This document shows positions 1 through 6,209 of a stretch of DNA of 11,151 nt, one piece after another. The stretch comes from a bacterium. Its GTDB lineage: Bacteria; Margulisbacteria; Marinamargulisbacteria; JAAEMD01. Below the pieces are notes generated by a model. The model saw nothing but the letters and a program-made list of their open reading frames with translations, did no database searches and had not been told where the DNA came from. Each line of letters opens with the position of its first letter. The first letter of the stretch is position 1. The translations under genes were made by a program, and so were the position numbers. The stretch lies in assembly GCA_024225875.1 (NCBI GenBank), contig JAAEMD010000194.1, forward strand, positions 1 through 11,151, written 5' to 3'.

Positions 1-2
1 AT

Positions 3-20
3 AATAATGATAATAATGAT
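3..20 (+). repeat. Two tandem copies of AATAATGAT, encoding NND-NND
   Basis: Positions 3-11 and 12-20 are identical 9-mers read in frame as Asn-Asn-Asp. The array touches the window edge, so its true copy number cannot be seen. Short in-frame Asn/Asp repeats are typical slippage-prone tracts in AT-rich genomes. Confidence 0.6.
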
Positions 21-584
21 CGCGTAGCTACCTGGCAGAAAATAGTAGAAATATATCAAGCAATTAAAAAGTTTAATATATTAGCATTGAAGAATATGAA
101 TGGCTCAAAAAAGCTGACTCTTAATTACGGGACATTAGCAACAAATATGACCAGACTTTTTTTTAATTCTCCCGGAAATACTATCGATTTAGATGTTATT
201 TACAGGGTGTTTTCAGATGTAGAAATACTGAAAATTTACAATCACGATTGTGATGATAAAGTATTACCTGAGATAGTTAATTACTTAACTATGAAAAAGG
301 ATAATAATGATTTTAAGCTAAAATCAATTAGTTTTCACAACAGTACTGGGGGCACAGAAACGATCTGTTTAAAACAGAAAATCGATATTTTAAAAGAACA
401 TGGCTGGGAATATACTGTTTATCTACAGGAGAGCAATAAAAATGACTTTGGTCTCGATCTTTTTACTACTACAATTATAAAATCAAATTTGAATAGTGAT
501 GAAATAACAGCATTGCAATCTGAGCTGGGTGTAGATCAGTACACTAAGATGATAAATGATTCTGATAAAGAGACAAGTCAATAA
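3..584 (+). CDS. Hypothetical protein, 5'-truncated by the window edge
   Basis: I do not recognise this protein. The frame is open without a stop from base 3 to the TAA at 582-584, so the gene very likely begins upstream of the window. Internal candidate starts are TTG at 87 (165 residues) and ATG at 96, neither with a convincing ribosome binding site. The upstream in-frame part (two NND repeats, then a helix-like stretch beginning RVATWQKIVEIY) reads like real protein, which favours a longer gene. The visible part is soluble, with no signal peptide or membrane segment. A pattern of short hydrophobic strands (VEILKIYNHD, LKSISFHNST) separated by helix-like segments vaguely recalls a leucine-rich or F-box-type repeat fold, but this is only an impression. 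The gene converges on the minus-strand gene that ends at 675. No function is assigned. Confidence 0.6.
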   Translation, partial: NNDNNDRVATWQKIVEIYQAIKKFNILALKNMNGSKKLTLNYGTLATNMTRLFFNSPGNTIDLDVIYRVFSDVEILKIYNHDCDDKVLPEIVNYLTMKKDNNDFKLKSISFHNSTGGTETICLKQKIDILKEHGWEYTVYLQESNKNDFGLDLFTTTIIKSNLNSDEITALQSELGVDQYTKMINDSDKETSQ

Positions 585-662
585 TTGAGTCTATATATTT
601 TTATCCACTATGTAATTAAACGGACACTTCAATTTGTACCAGCTATATATGAGGAGTTATCA

Positions 663-710
663 ACGCTAAAGCAGTTAGTTCACTATTTTAAAATGGGTTT
701 TCTTTAGCGT
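663..710 (-). repeat. 9-bp perfect inverted repeat spanning the 3' end of the minus-strand gene
   Basis: ACGCTAAAG at 663-671 is repeated in inverse orientation as CTTTAGCGT at 702-710. The 30-nt loop contains the stop codon of the minus-strand gene and a smaller palindrome, ATTTTAAAAT, at 685-694. In the minus-strand transcript this would form a stem straddling the stop codon. No clear U-tract follows, so it is not a textbook intrinsic terminator, but it could stabilise the mRNA end or act as a weak terminator between the two convergent genes. Confidence 0.45.
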
Positions 711-2453
711 AGTATTACAGGGACTGATATTTGTATATAATACATAGTGCATTGACTGGAGAAAAAAGCGACTTTTAATGTTATGTTTCTCCTGATACTG
801 AGATGTTTGTATGTAGTCTTTGCATATTAGATCAAAATTCATCATTTGAAACTGTTGATAACAGCTTTGTTTTTGATCTGAATGACTGCACAAATCATTA
901 AGTTTATTATGTTTATATTTATAGTTACTTATCATGGCTTTCTTATTATTTTTAGAGTCAGGAATATATTTTAGTGCATCATAAACACGAGCAGGTGTAA
1001 TCTTTTTCAAGATATTCAGGGCATTTTTAAAATCGTTATCATTATTCTTTACATAGATATTATAATTAGTGGGACTAAAATCAAAAAACGGGTTAGAGAT
1101 GTAATGTGTCGGGTCTTTTTCAGCGTCAATATAATAAAAACTATTATTTACTGTACCTATATTGTCACTATGAACATCCATCTCTGCGAAAAATAACTTC
1201 AAAAAAATTGTTGCATCTTTTGCTTCTTTTGGGATATTAGCCAGTGGGTAGGGAAAACTGCTTTCAAAAACTGTTTTGAAACCCGTTAACTCCTTTGAAC
1301 CGACATAGTATTCAGAACCATACTTGAATACAGTAATATTCGGGATATTAATACTGGTGGCAGCAAGCATAACCTGAGACATTAAATTATTTTTACAGGC
1401 GTTATTGATATATTTCTTTGAGGATGTGCAGTCTGAATGATTTCCGGGGTTGCATCTTTTGTGTCCGGTTGCCAGAGTCTTTAAATAAAAAGTTTCTGAA
1501 TTCAGTTCTATTTTTAAATTCAATTTCATAACCATTGATGATGAACGGACTGGTCTAATTGAATCAGATATAATTTTGATTTCTGAATTAGAAAGGTCTA
1601 TGATGCTGGCGTCTGGACAAGTTTCATTAGTACGTAAATTAAAAATGTCCCAGTCACTGCAGTTTCTAAAATCTTTATGAGATACAGTCGGATCCCAGAT
1701 ATTATCACTGCTCTCTATTTTTTCTTTATACTCTCTGCATGCAGCATGAATCGTACTATTGTTATCATGGTTGCAAAAATCGATCATTTTAAGTTTTTGG
1801 GGAGATTCTGTAATTAACAATGACTGGTTAAAGTCAGTTATTTTGCCTCCAGATAGAATATCAGACAGGACATTGAAAGGCTTTTTAAAATATTGCTTAA
1901 GTGTATTTTGACAGTTATTATCCAGTGAATCCAGGGAATAACCATTGATTTTTATACTGGATAATAAGGGCCCTGCAATTCTACTAATAATGATTTGAGC
2001 GCAGGGGGTATACTCCATTAGCGTTTTTTCCGAAACCAGATTATTTTTACAAAGTGAAGCAGAGGCAGCGGAAGCTATTTTGTGGACATGTGTCAATAAT
2101 AAAGTCTGTATCGGCCCTGAAGCTGCCAGCACTGTATTTAGAACCTTCATGCCTTTTTCAAAGTTTTGTCCAAATAATTTTTTAAATATATCCTGACAGT
2201 GACCTGTAAAAAAAACATTTAAAAGAGCTTTAGATGGTTTGTTGTTGTACAGGAATAAACTAGAAAAAATTAAGGATATGAACAGTTCTTTATTTTTATA
2301 GTTGCTGCTTTGTGTTAAGGCTTGAAATTGATTGTATAGTTGAAGAAAGGTTTGATTTTCTTTTTTAGATTCATCATGCTCAGATTCAATAGATATAAAT
2401 TGTGGATTAAAGCCCTGATTACAGGAAATAACTTTATTTAAATTTAATAACAT
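675..2453 (-). CDS. Hypothetical protein with a possible divergent kinase-like domain (PI3K/PIKK/HipA-type motifs)
   Basis: This 592-residue protein matches no family I can name with confidence. The N-terminal half (about 1-290) looks mostly helical, with hydrophobic stretches around 58-70, 104-121 and 152-167 but no signal peptide. In the C-terminal half a series of motifs appears in the order expected for an atypical kinase fold. FYLKT has Lys325 where a beta-3 ATP-binding lysine would sit. A hinge-like strand EYYVGSKEL lies at 381-389. MDVHSDNIG (425-433) fits the DxHxxN catalytic loop of PI3K/PIKK and HipA kinases (Asp426, His428, Asn431). YYIDAE at 440-445 follows, with Asp443 at the metal-binding position. 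There is no obvious glycine-rich loop. The protein has 16 cysteines, which is unusual. The start is ATG at 2453, with no clear ribosome binding site. The gene stands alone, divergent from leuS and convergent with the first gene. The coding call is firm; the kinase reading is inference. Confidence 0.75.
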   Translation of the reverse strand: MLLNLNKVISCNQGFNPQFISIESEHDESKKENQTFLQLYNQFQALTQSSNYKNKELFISLIFSSLFLYNNKPSKALLNVFFTGHCQDIFKKLFGQNFEKGMKVLNTVLAASGPIQTLLLTHVHKIASAASASLCKNNLVSEKTLMEYTPCAQIIISRIAGPLLSSIKINGYSLDSLDNNCQNTLKQYFKKPFNVLSDILSGGKITDFNQSLLITESPQKLKMIDFCNHDNNSTIHAACREYKEKIESSDNIWDPTVSHKDFRNCSDWDIFNLRTNETCPDASIIDLSNSEIKIISDSIRPVRSSSMVMKLNLKIELNSETFYLKTLATGHKRCNPGNHSDCTSSKKYINNACKNNLMSQVMLAATSINIPNITVFKYGSEYYVGSKELTGFKTVFESSFPYPLANIPKEAKDATIFLKLFFAEMDVHSDNIGTVNNSFYYIDAEKDPTHYISNPFFDFSPTNYNIYVKNNDNDFKNALNILKKITPARVYDALKYIPDSKNNKKAMISNYKYKHNKLNDLCSHSDQKQSCYQQFQMMNFDLICKDYIQTSQYQEKHNIKSRFFLQSMHYVLYTNISPCNTTLKKTHFKIVN

Positions 2454-2618
2454 AAATATTTTATGAACGTAATTCTAAGGTATAACGATTATTGCTTTTC
2501 AGCAGTTTTAATGTATACAAAGTTTACTTATCTCCATTTTTATTCTTTTTGAGAATCCTGCATTATATCATTGCTTTGCCATAAAGTAAAAGATTAAAAT
2601 CTGAACTATAATAATGAT

Positions 2619-2657
2619 AAGTCAACCCGGCTGCAGGTATACTGGTGGTGTTGACTT
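2619..2657 (+). repeat. 8-bp perfect inverted repeat upstream of leuS (hairpin or operator)
   Basis: AAGTCAAC at 2619-2626 pairs with GTTGACTT at 2650-2657 across a 23-nt loop. The right arm contains the candidate -35 TTGACT and runs into TTTTA followed by an A-run. A transcript starting just downstream of the TATAAT at 2607-2612 would begin at this stem, which could then act as an attenuator-like hairpin. Alternatively the dyad could be an operator over the promoter. Which of these applies cannot be decided from the sequence. Confidence 0.4.
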
Positions 2658-2679
2658 TTAAAAAAGCCTGATATATAGC
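2651..2679 (+). promoter_or_regulatory. Candidate sigma70-type promoter for leuS
   Basis: TTGACT (2651-2656, five of six consensus bases) is followed after 17 nt by TATAGC (2674-2679). An overlapping TATATA at 2672-2677 would give a 15-nt spacer. Transcription would begin near 2686, leaving a leader of about 75 nt before the leuS ATG. The -35 lies inside the right arm of an inverted repeat, and a second inverted repeat begins at the expected start point. Confidence 0.5.
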
Positions 2680-2686
2680 ATAATTA

Positions 2687-2711
2687 TTTTTGAAACTTCA
2701 AATTTCAAAAA
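2687..2711 (+). repeat. 9-bp perfect inverted repeat at the expected leuS transcript start
   Basis: TTTTTGAAA at 2687-2695 pairs with TTTCAAAAA at 2703-2711 across a 7-nt loop. It lies just downstream of the candidate -10 box, where a 5' hairpin or a dyad operator would sit. The AT-rich stem would be weak as RNA, so a protein-binding dyad is at least as likely. Confidence 0.4.
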
Positions 2712-2745
2712 CGGATAAAAACCTGGGTGATGCTATGATAAACGT

Positions 2746-2753
2746 GGAAAGGG
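2746..2753 (+). promoter_or_regulatory. Ribosome binding site that decides the leuS start
   Basis: GGAAAGGG ends 7 nt before the ATG at 2761 and only 4 nt before the adjacent in-frame GTG at 2758. The spacing favours the ATG as the initiation codon. Confidence 0.6.
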
Positions 2754-2760
2754 TTGAGTG

Positions 2761-5175
2761 ATGGATTATAAACCAGATAAAATTGAAAACAGATGGCTTG
2801 AAGACTGGCAGGACCGGGATCTTTATAAGACTCTGGATCAAAGCGAAAAACCAGACTATTATATTCTTGAAATGTTTCCTTACCCATCCGGGAAGCTGCA
2901 TATGGGGCATGTCAGAAACTATACCCTTGGAGATACTCTGGCAAGGTTTAAGAGGATGAGCGGTTATAATATTTTATATCCAATGGGGTATGATTCCCTT
3001 GGTCTGCCTGCAGAAAATGCTGCCAGAAATCATAATACCCATCCTGAAAAATGGACACTTGATAGAATCGAGGAAATGAGAAAGCAACAGGTCAGGCTTG
3101 GTTTTAGTTATGACTGGAGCAGAGAAGTTGTTACATGTCTGGATAAGTATTACAGATGGAACCAGTGGTTATTCCTTAAATTTTATGAGAAAGGGCTGGC
3201 TTACAAAAAGAAAGCCCCTGTAAACTGGTGTGCAACCTGCCAGACAGTGCTTGCAAACGAACAGGTTGAAAATGGGAAATGCTGGCGTTGTAAAGACAGT
3301 GTAAGTCAAAAAGAACTGGAACAATGGTTTTTTAAAATTACTGATTATGCTGAAGAGCTGCTGTCTGATATTGAAAAACTCAAAGAATGGCCGGAAAAGG
3401 TTTGTTTAATGCAGAAGAACTGGATTGGTAAATCTACAGGGGTTGAGCTTTTTTTTAAGGTCAGAGACTCAGAAGAGATAATAAAGGTTTTTACTACCCG
3501 GCCTGATACTGTATATGGAATTACATATATGGTGTTAGCACCGGAACACCCCAGGGTCATAGAATGGGTTAAAGGAACTGAATATGAAAAGGACGTTATG
3601 ACCTGTCTTGAGAAAGTAAGAACAGAAACGAAGATAGAAAGAACAGATGAGACAAAGCCTAAAGAAGGCGTGTTTACGGGTAAATATTTTATATGTCCTT
3701 ACTCAGGTGAGGAGCATCCAGTTTATATTTCTAATTACGTATTAATGGATTACGGAACAGGTGCAGTTATGGCAGTTCCGGCCCATGATCAGCGTGATTT
3801 TGAGTTTGCCAGAAAAAATAAGCTGCCTGTTAAGGTAGTAATAACACCAGAAAATGAAACCCTTGATCCTGTTTCTATGACAGAGGCCTTTATCGGGTCT
3901 GGTATTATGATCAATTCAGGTGAATATAATGGTATGGATAGTGAAAAATTTAAATCTAAAATAGTTGATGTTATTGAAGATAAGGGTTATGGAAGAAAGA
4001 CAGTTAACTACAAGTTGAGAGACTGGCTGCTTTCAAGGCAGCGTTACTGGGGAACCCCAATACCGGTTATATACTGTAAGGATTGCGGTACTGTCCCATT
4101 AAAAGAAGAAGATCTGCCGGTTAAGCTGCCTGCAAATGTTGTTTTTAAAGGAACTGGAAATCCTCTTGATAAGGTTAAAGACTTTGTAGCGTGTAAATGT
4201 CCGGTATGTAATCAATCGGCAGTAAGAGAAACAGATACTATGGATACTTTTGTAGATTCTTCATGGTATTTTATAAGGTATTGTTCTCCACAGGAAAATA
4301 CCATGCCCTTTACCAGGGAGCTGGTAGAAAAATGGCTGCCTGTAGATCAGTATATAGGTGGAGTAGAGCATGCGGTTTTGCATTTGTTGTATTCGAGATT
4401 TTTTGTTAAAGCTATAAGAGATCTTGGTTTATGTGATATTGATGAACCTTTTAAAAGGTTATTGACCCAGGGGATGGTCTTAAAAGATGGCGTGAAAATG
4501 TCAAAATCTCTGGGTAATACAGTTGATCCCGGAGATATTATAGAGAAATACGGGGCTGATACTGCGCGAATCTTTATTTTATTTGGTGCGCCGGTTGAAC
4601 GGGACCTGGACTGGTCCGAAAATGCAGTAGAAGGTAGTTTTCGATTCCTGGGTAGAGTTTTTAGATTATGTACAGATATTAAATCTCATCCATTAAAAAA
4701 AGGGCAGTATAAAGAACTGGAAAAACAGGTGCATAAATGTATCAAAAGTGTTACGGATGATATAAGCCGGTTCAGCTATAATACAGCAATAAGCCGGCTT
4801 ATGGAGCTGGTAAACTTTATGTATTTAAATGGTACTAAAAAAGAATTTGTAGAAAAACTTGTGCTGCTTATGGCGCCCTTTGCACCTTTTATTGCAGAAG
4901 AAATATGGCATTATCTTGGATATGAAGATAGTGTTCATATCCAGTCCTGGCCGAAATATGATGAGTCTTTGATTGTTGATGATGTGGTTACTATTGTTAT
5001 TCAAGTTAGTGGTAAAGTGCGGGATAAAATGGAGTTATCCAGAGGTGCGCCGGAAGAAGCTGTAAAGAAATCAGCTTTTGAACGGGAGAAAATTAAAAAA
5101 TATCTGGTAGATACTGCAATAATGAAAATTATTTTTGTTCCTGATAAATTAATTAATATAGTTATAAAAAAATAA
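2761..5175 (+). CDS. leuS: Leucyl-tRNA synthetase (class Ia, EC 6.1.1.4)
   Basis: Cytoplasmic enzyme that charges tRNA-Leu with leucine using ATP. All hallmarks are present in order. The class I signature HMGH is at 47-50. A zinc-binding cysteine set Cys157/Cys160 and Cys174/Cys177 follows. The CP1 editing domain carries the threonine-rich TTRPDT (245-250) and AHDQRDFEF with the universally conserved editing Asp346. A second cysteine-rich insert (CKDC, later CPVC) precedes the DTFVDSSWYF segment. KMSKS is at 579-583. A helical anticodon-binding domain and a small C-terminal domain (VQVSGKVRDKMEL type) complete the protein. The length of 804 residues from ATG 2761 matches the compact bacterial form rather than the roughly 860-residue E. 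coli form. The GTG at 2758 is a less likely start because it sits too close to the ribosome binding site. The editing site looks intact. No terminator is visible after the stop, so some read-through into the downstream operon is possible. Confidence 0.98.
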   Translation: MDYKPDKIENRWLEDWQDRDLYKTLDQSEKPDYYILEMFPYPSGKLHMGHVRNYTLGDTLARFKRMSGYNILYPMGYDSLGLPAENAARNHNTHPEKWTLDRIEEMRKQQVRLGFSYDWSREVVTCLDKYYRWNQWLFLKFYEKGLAYKKKAPVNWCATCQTVLANEQVENGKCWRCKDSVSQKELEQWFFKITDYAEELLSDIEKLKEWPEKVCLMQKNWIGKSTGVELFFKVRDSEEIIKVFTTRPDTVYGITYMVLAPEHPRVIEWVKGTEYEKDVMTCLEKVRTETKIERTDETKPKEGVFTGKYFICPYSGEEHPVYISNYVLMDYGTGAVMAVPAHDQRDFEFARKNKLPVKVVITPENETLDPVSMTEAFIGSGIMINSGEYNGMDSEKFKSKIVDVIEDKGYGRKTVNYKLRDWLLSRQRYWGTPIPVIYCKDCGTVPLKEEDLPVKLPANVVFKGTGNPLDKVKDFVACKCPVCNQSAVRETDTMDTFVDSSWYFIRYCSPQENTMPFTRELVEKWLPVDQYIGGVEHAVLHLLYSRFFVKAIRDLGLCDIDEPFKRLLTQGMVLKDGVKMSKSLGNTVDPGDIIEKYGADTARIFILFGAPVERDLDWSENAVEGSFRFLGRVFRLCTDIKSHPLKKGQYKELEKQVHKCIKSVTDDISRFSYNTAISRLMELVNFMYLNGTKKEFVEKLVLLMAPFAPFIAEEIWHYLGYEDSVHIQSWPKYDESLIVDDVVTIVIQVSGKVRDKMELSRGAPEEAVKKSAFEREKIKKYLVDTAIMKIIFVPDKLINIVIKK

Positions 5176-5214
5176 ATTAACCCCGGGCTTCTGATATCAA
5201 TACTTATGAACTAG

Positions 5215-5252
5215 ATAGTCATATGTATATCAAATAGTCATATGTATATCAA
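5215..5252 (+). repeat. Perfect 19-bp tandem repeat in the fructokinase promoter
   Basis: The 19-mer ATAGTCATATGTATATCAA occurs twice back to back with no mismatch (5215-5233 and 5234-5252). The unit contains the palindrome CATATG. Just upstream, from about 5192 (TGATAT, later CTTATGAACTAG), lies a degenerate sequence resembling the inverse of the unit. The second copy overlaps the -35 region of the promoter candidate, so the repeats may be regulator-binding sites about two helical turns apart, or a recent slippage duplication. Confidence 0.85.
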
Positions 5253-5264
5253 AAATGCTATAAT
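5235..5264 (+). promoter_or_regulatory. Extended -10 promoter for the sucrose operon
   Basis: TGCTATAAT at 5256-5264 is a perfect extended -10 (TGN plus TATAAT). TAGTCA at 5235-5240, 18 nt upstream of the hexamer, matches four of six -35 bases and belongs to the second 19-bp repeat. The expected start point, near 5271, is only a few bases before the fructokinase ATG at 5277. No Shine-Dalgarno sequence lies between, so the transcript would be leaderless or nearly so. Confidence 0.65.
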
Positions 5265-5276
5265 TATATTTGTATT

Positions 5277-6209
5277 ATGTCATATAATAATCAAAAAAAT
5301 ATATTAGCTGCAGGTGAACTTCTATTAGATATTTTCCAGGAAAATAAATATGAGAATACTGGTGGGGCACCATTTAACTTCTCCTGTCATATTTATAATC
5401 TTCTGGAAGATGTTATTTTTATCAGTAGAATTGGTAATGATGCTTCTGGTCAAAAAATTAAAGAGTTTATAAATAAAACCGGTTTTCCGTTAAATCATAT
5501 TCAGGTAGATAATAAATATCCTACAGGCACTGTACGAGTTTCGTTGAATAAGCAGGCAGTGCCGAACTTTGATATAATAAAAGATGTTGCATATGACTAT
5601 ATTAATCTTGAAGAAGATGTTAAGGAAAAGATTATTAAACTTAATAATAAAAACACTCTGATCTATTTTGGAACATTAGCTCAGAGAAGTCTAGTCAGCA
5701 GAAAGGTAATTAGACAAATACTGGCCTTCTCTGACAGAGCATTAAAATTTCTTGATTTGAATCTAAGAAAAGAATGTTATAGTGATGAAATCATTGATTA
5801 TTCATTAATGCACTGTGATATTTTAAAATTAAATGAAGATGAGCTGGCTATGATAAGTGAAAGATATAATCTAAGTAGAAACAATGATAAAAAAATAGAG
5901 CAGTTATCAAATAAGTTCAGTATTAGAAATATTAATCTTACTTTAGGAGCAAAAGGCAGTATTCTTTATAAAGACGGGTCTTTTTATAGAAAAAATACGG
6001 GCCATGGTAAAGTTGTTGATACTGTTGGTGCAGGAGATGCTTTTGCTGCTGTATTAGCTGTTGGTATAATAAAAAACAGGCCTCCGGATTCTATACTGGA
6101 CGTTGCATCGGACTTTTCTGCCAGGATTTGTCAGATTAAAGGTGCTGTGCCAAAGGATAAGGTTTTTTATATGGATTTCAAAAAAGAAAAAAAGGAATTT
6201 TTTCAATGA
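5277..6209 (+). CDS. PfkB-family sugar kinase, probably fructokinase (EC 2.7.1.4)
   Basis: Cytoplasmic ribokinase/PfkB-family kinase of 310 residues, the usual family length. In this context it most likely phosphorylates fructose to fructose-6-phosphate with ATP. The N-terminal strand (ILAAGELLLDIF) leads to the sugar-binding GGAPFN at 29-34, a form typical of bacterial fructokinases, then SRIGNDASGQ. The C-terminal signature DTVGAGDAF (248-256) supplies the anion hole and the catalytic base Asp254. The ATG at 5277 fits the family N-terminus, although there is no ribosome binding site. It is the first gene of the operon, and its TGA overlaps the next ATG (ATGA at 6206-6209). Its neighbours support fructose as substrate: sucrose synthase releases fructose and SPS consumes fructose-6-phosphate. 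Family membership is clear; other hexoses cannot be excluded from sequence. Confidence 0.93.
   Translation: MSYNNQKNILAAGELLLDIFQENKYENTGGAPFNFSCHIYNLLEDVIFISRIGNDASGQKIKEFINKTGFPLNHIQVDNKYPTGTVRVSLNKQAVPNFDIIKDVAYDYINLEEDVKEKIIKLNNKNTLIYFGTLAQRSLVSRKVIRQILAFSDRALKFLDLNLRKECYSDEIIDYSLMHCDILKLNEDELAMISERYNLSRNNDKKIEQLSNKFSIRNINLTLGAKGSILYKDGSFYRKNTGHGKVVDTVGAGDAFAAVLAVGIIKNRPPDSILDVASDFSARICQIKGAVPKDKVFYMDFKKEKKEFFQ
6192..6196 (+). promoter_or_regulatory. Shine-Dalgarno for sps inside the end of the fructokinase gene
   Basis: AAGGA lies in a purine-rich run 9 nt before the ATG at 6206, within the last codons of the upstream gene. It supports the overlapping start and fits coupled translation. 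Confidence 0.6.

Larger units (their letters stand above)
2454..2760. other. Divergent intergenic region between the minus-strand gene and leuS
   Basis: About 300 bases without a supportable gene. The region must hold the start signals for two divergent units. On the plus strand it contains a perfect TATAAT at 2607-2612 without a good -35 partner, a TTGACT-based promoter candidate at 2651-2679, and two perfect inverted repeats (2619-2657 and 2687-2711). Very short frames lie close to leuS: ATG-CTA-TGA at 2730-2738, and an 8-codon frame starting at 2735 whose TGA overlaps the leuS ATG. I could not identify a convincing promoter for the minus-strand gene. Confidence 0.5.

Noticed and set aside
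2619..2660. T-box riboswitch upstream of leuS, suggested by GGTGGT beside a hairpin and a short T-run
   Set aside because: The conserved T-box sequence (GGGTGGNACCGCG type) and the long specifier stem are absent; only a few bases match, and the leader is too short.
2698..2910. Minus-strand open frame across the leuS start
   Set aside because: It is antisense to the start of a certain leuS gene and covers its regulatory region. Its hydrophobic composition is that of a shadow frame.
5186..5195. Terminator at the CCCGGG palindrome after leuS
   Set aside because: The dyad is only 6 bp with no loop, and no T-run follows.
5215..5252. CRISPR-like array
   Set aside because: There are only two 19-bp copies, directly adjacent with no spacer between them and no cas genes nearby. 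It is a tandem duplication in a promoter.
6178..6200. Programmed frameshift at the A-rich end of the fructokinase gene
   Set aside because: The A-runs sit in a purine-rich segment that also serves as the ribosome binding site for sps, and both genes have complete domains and proper starts and stops, so no frameshift is needed.
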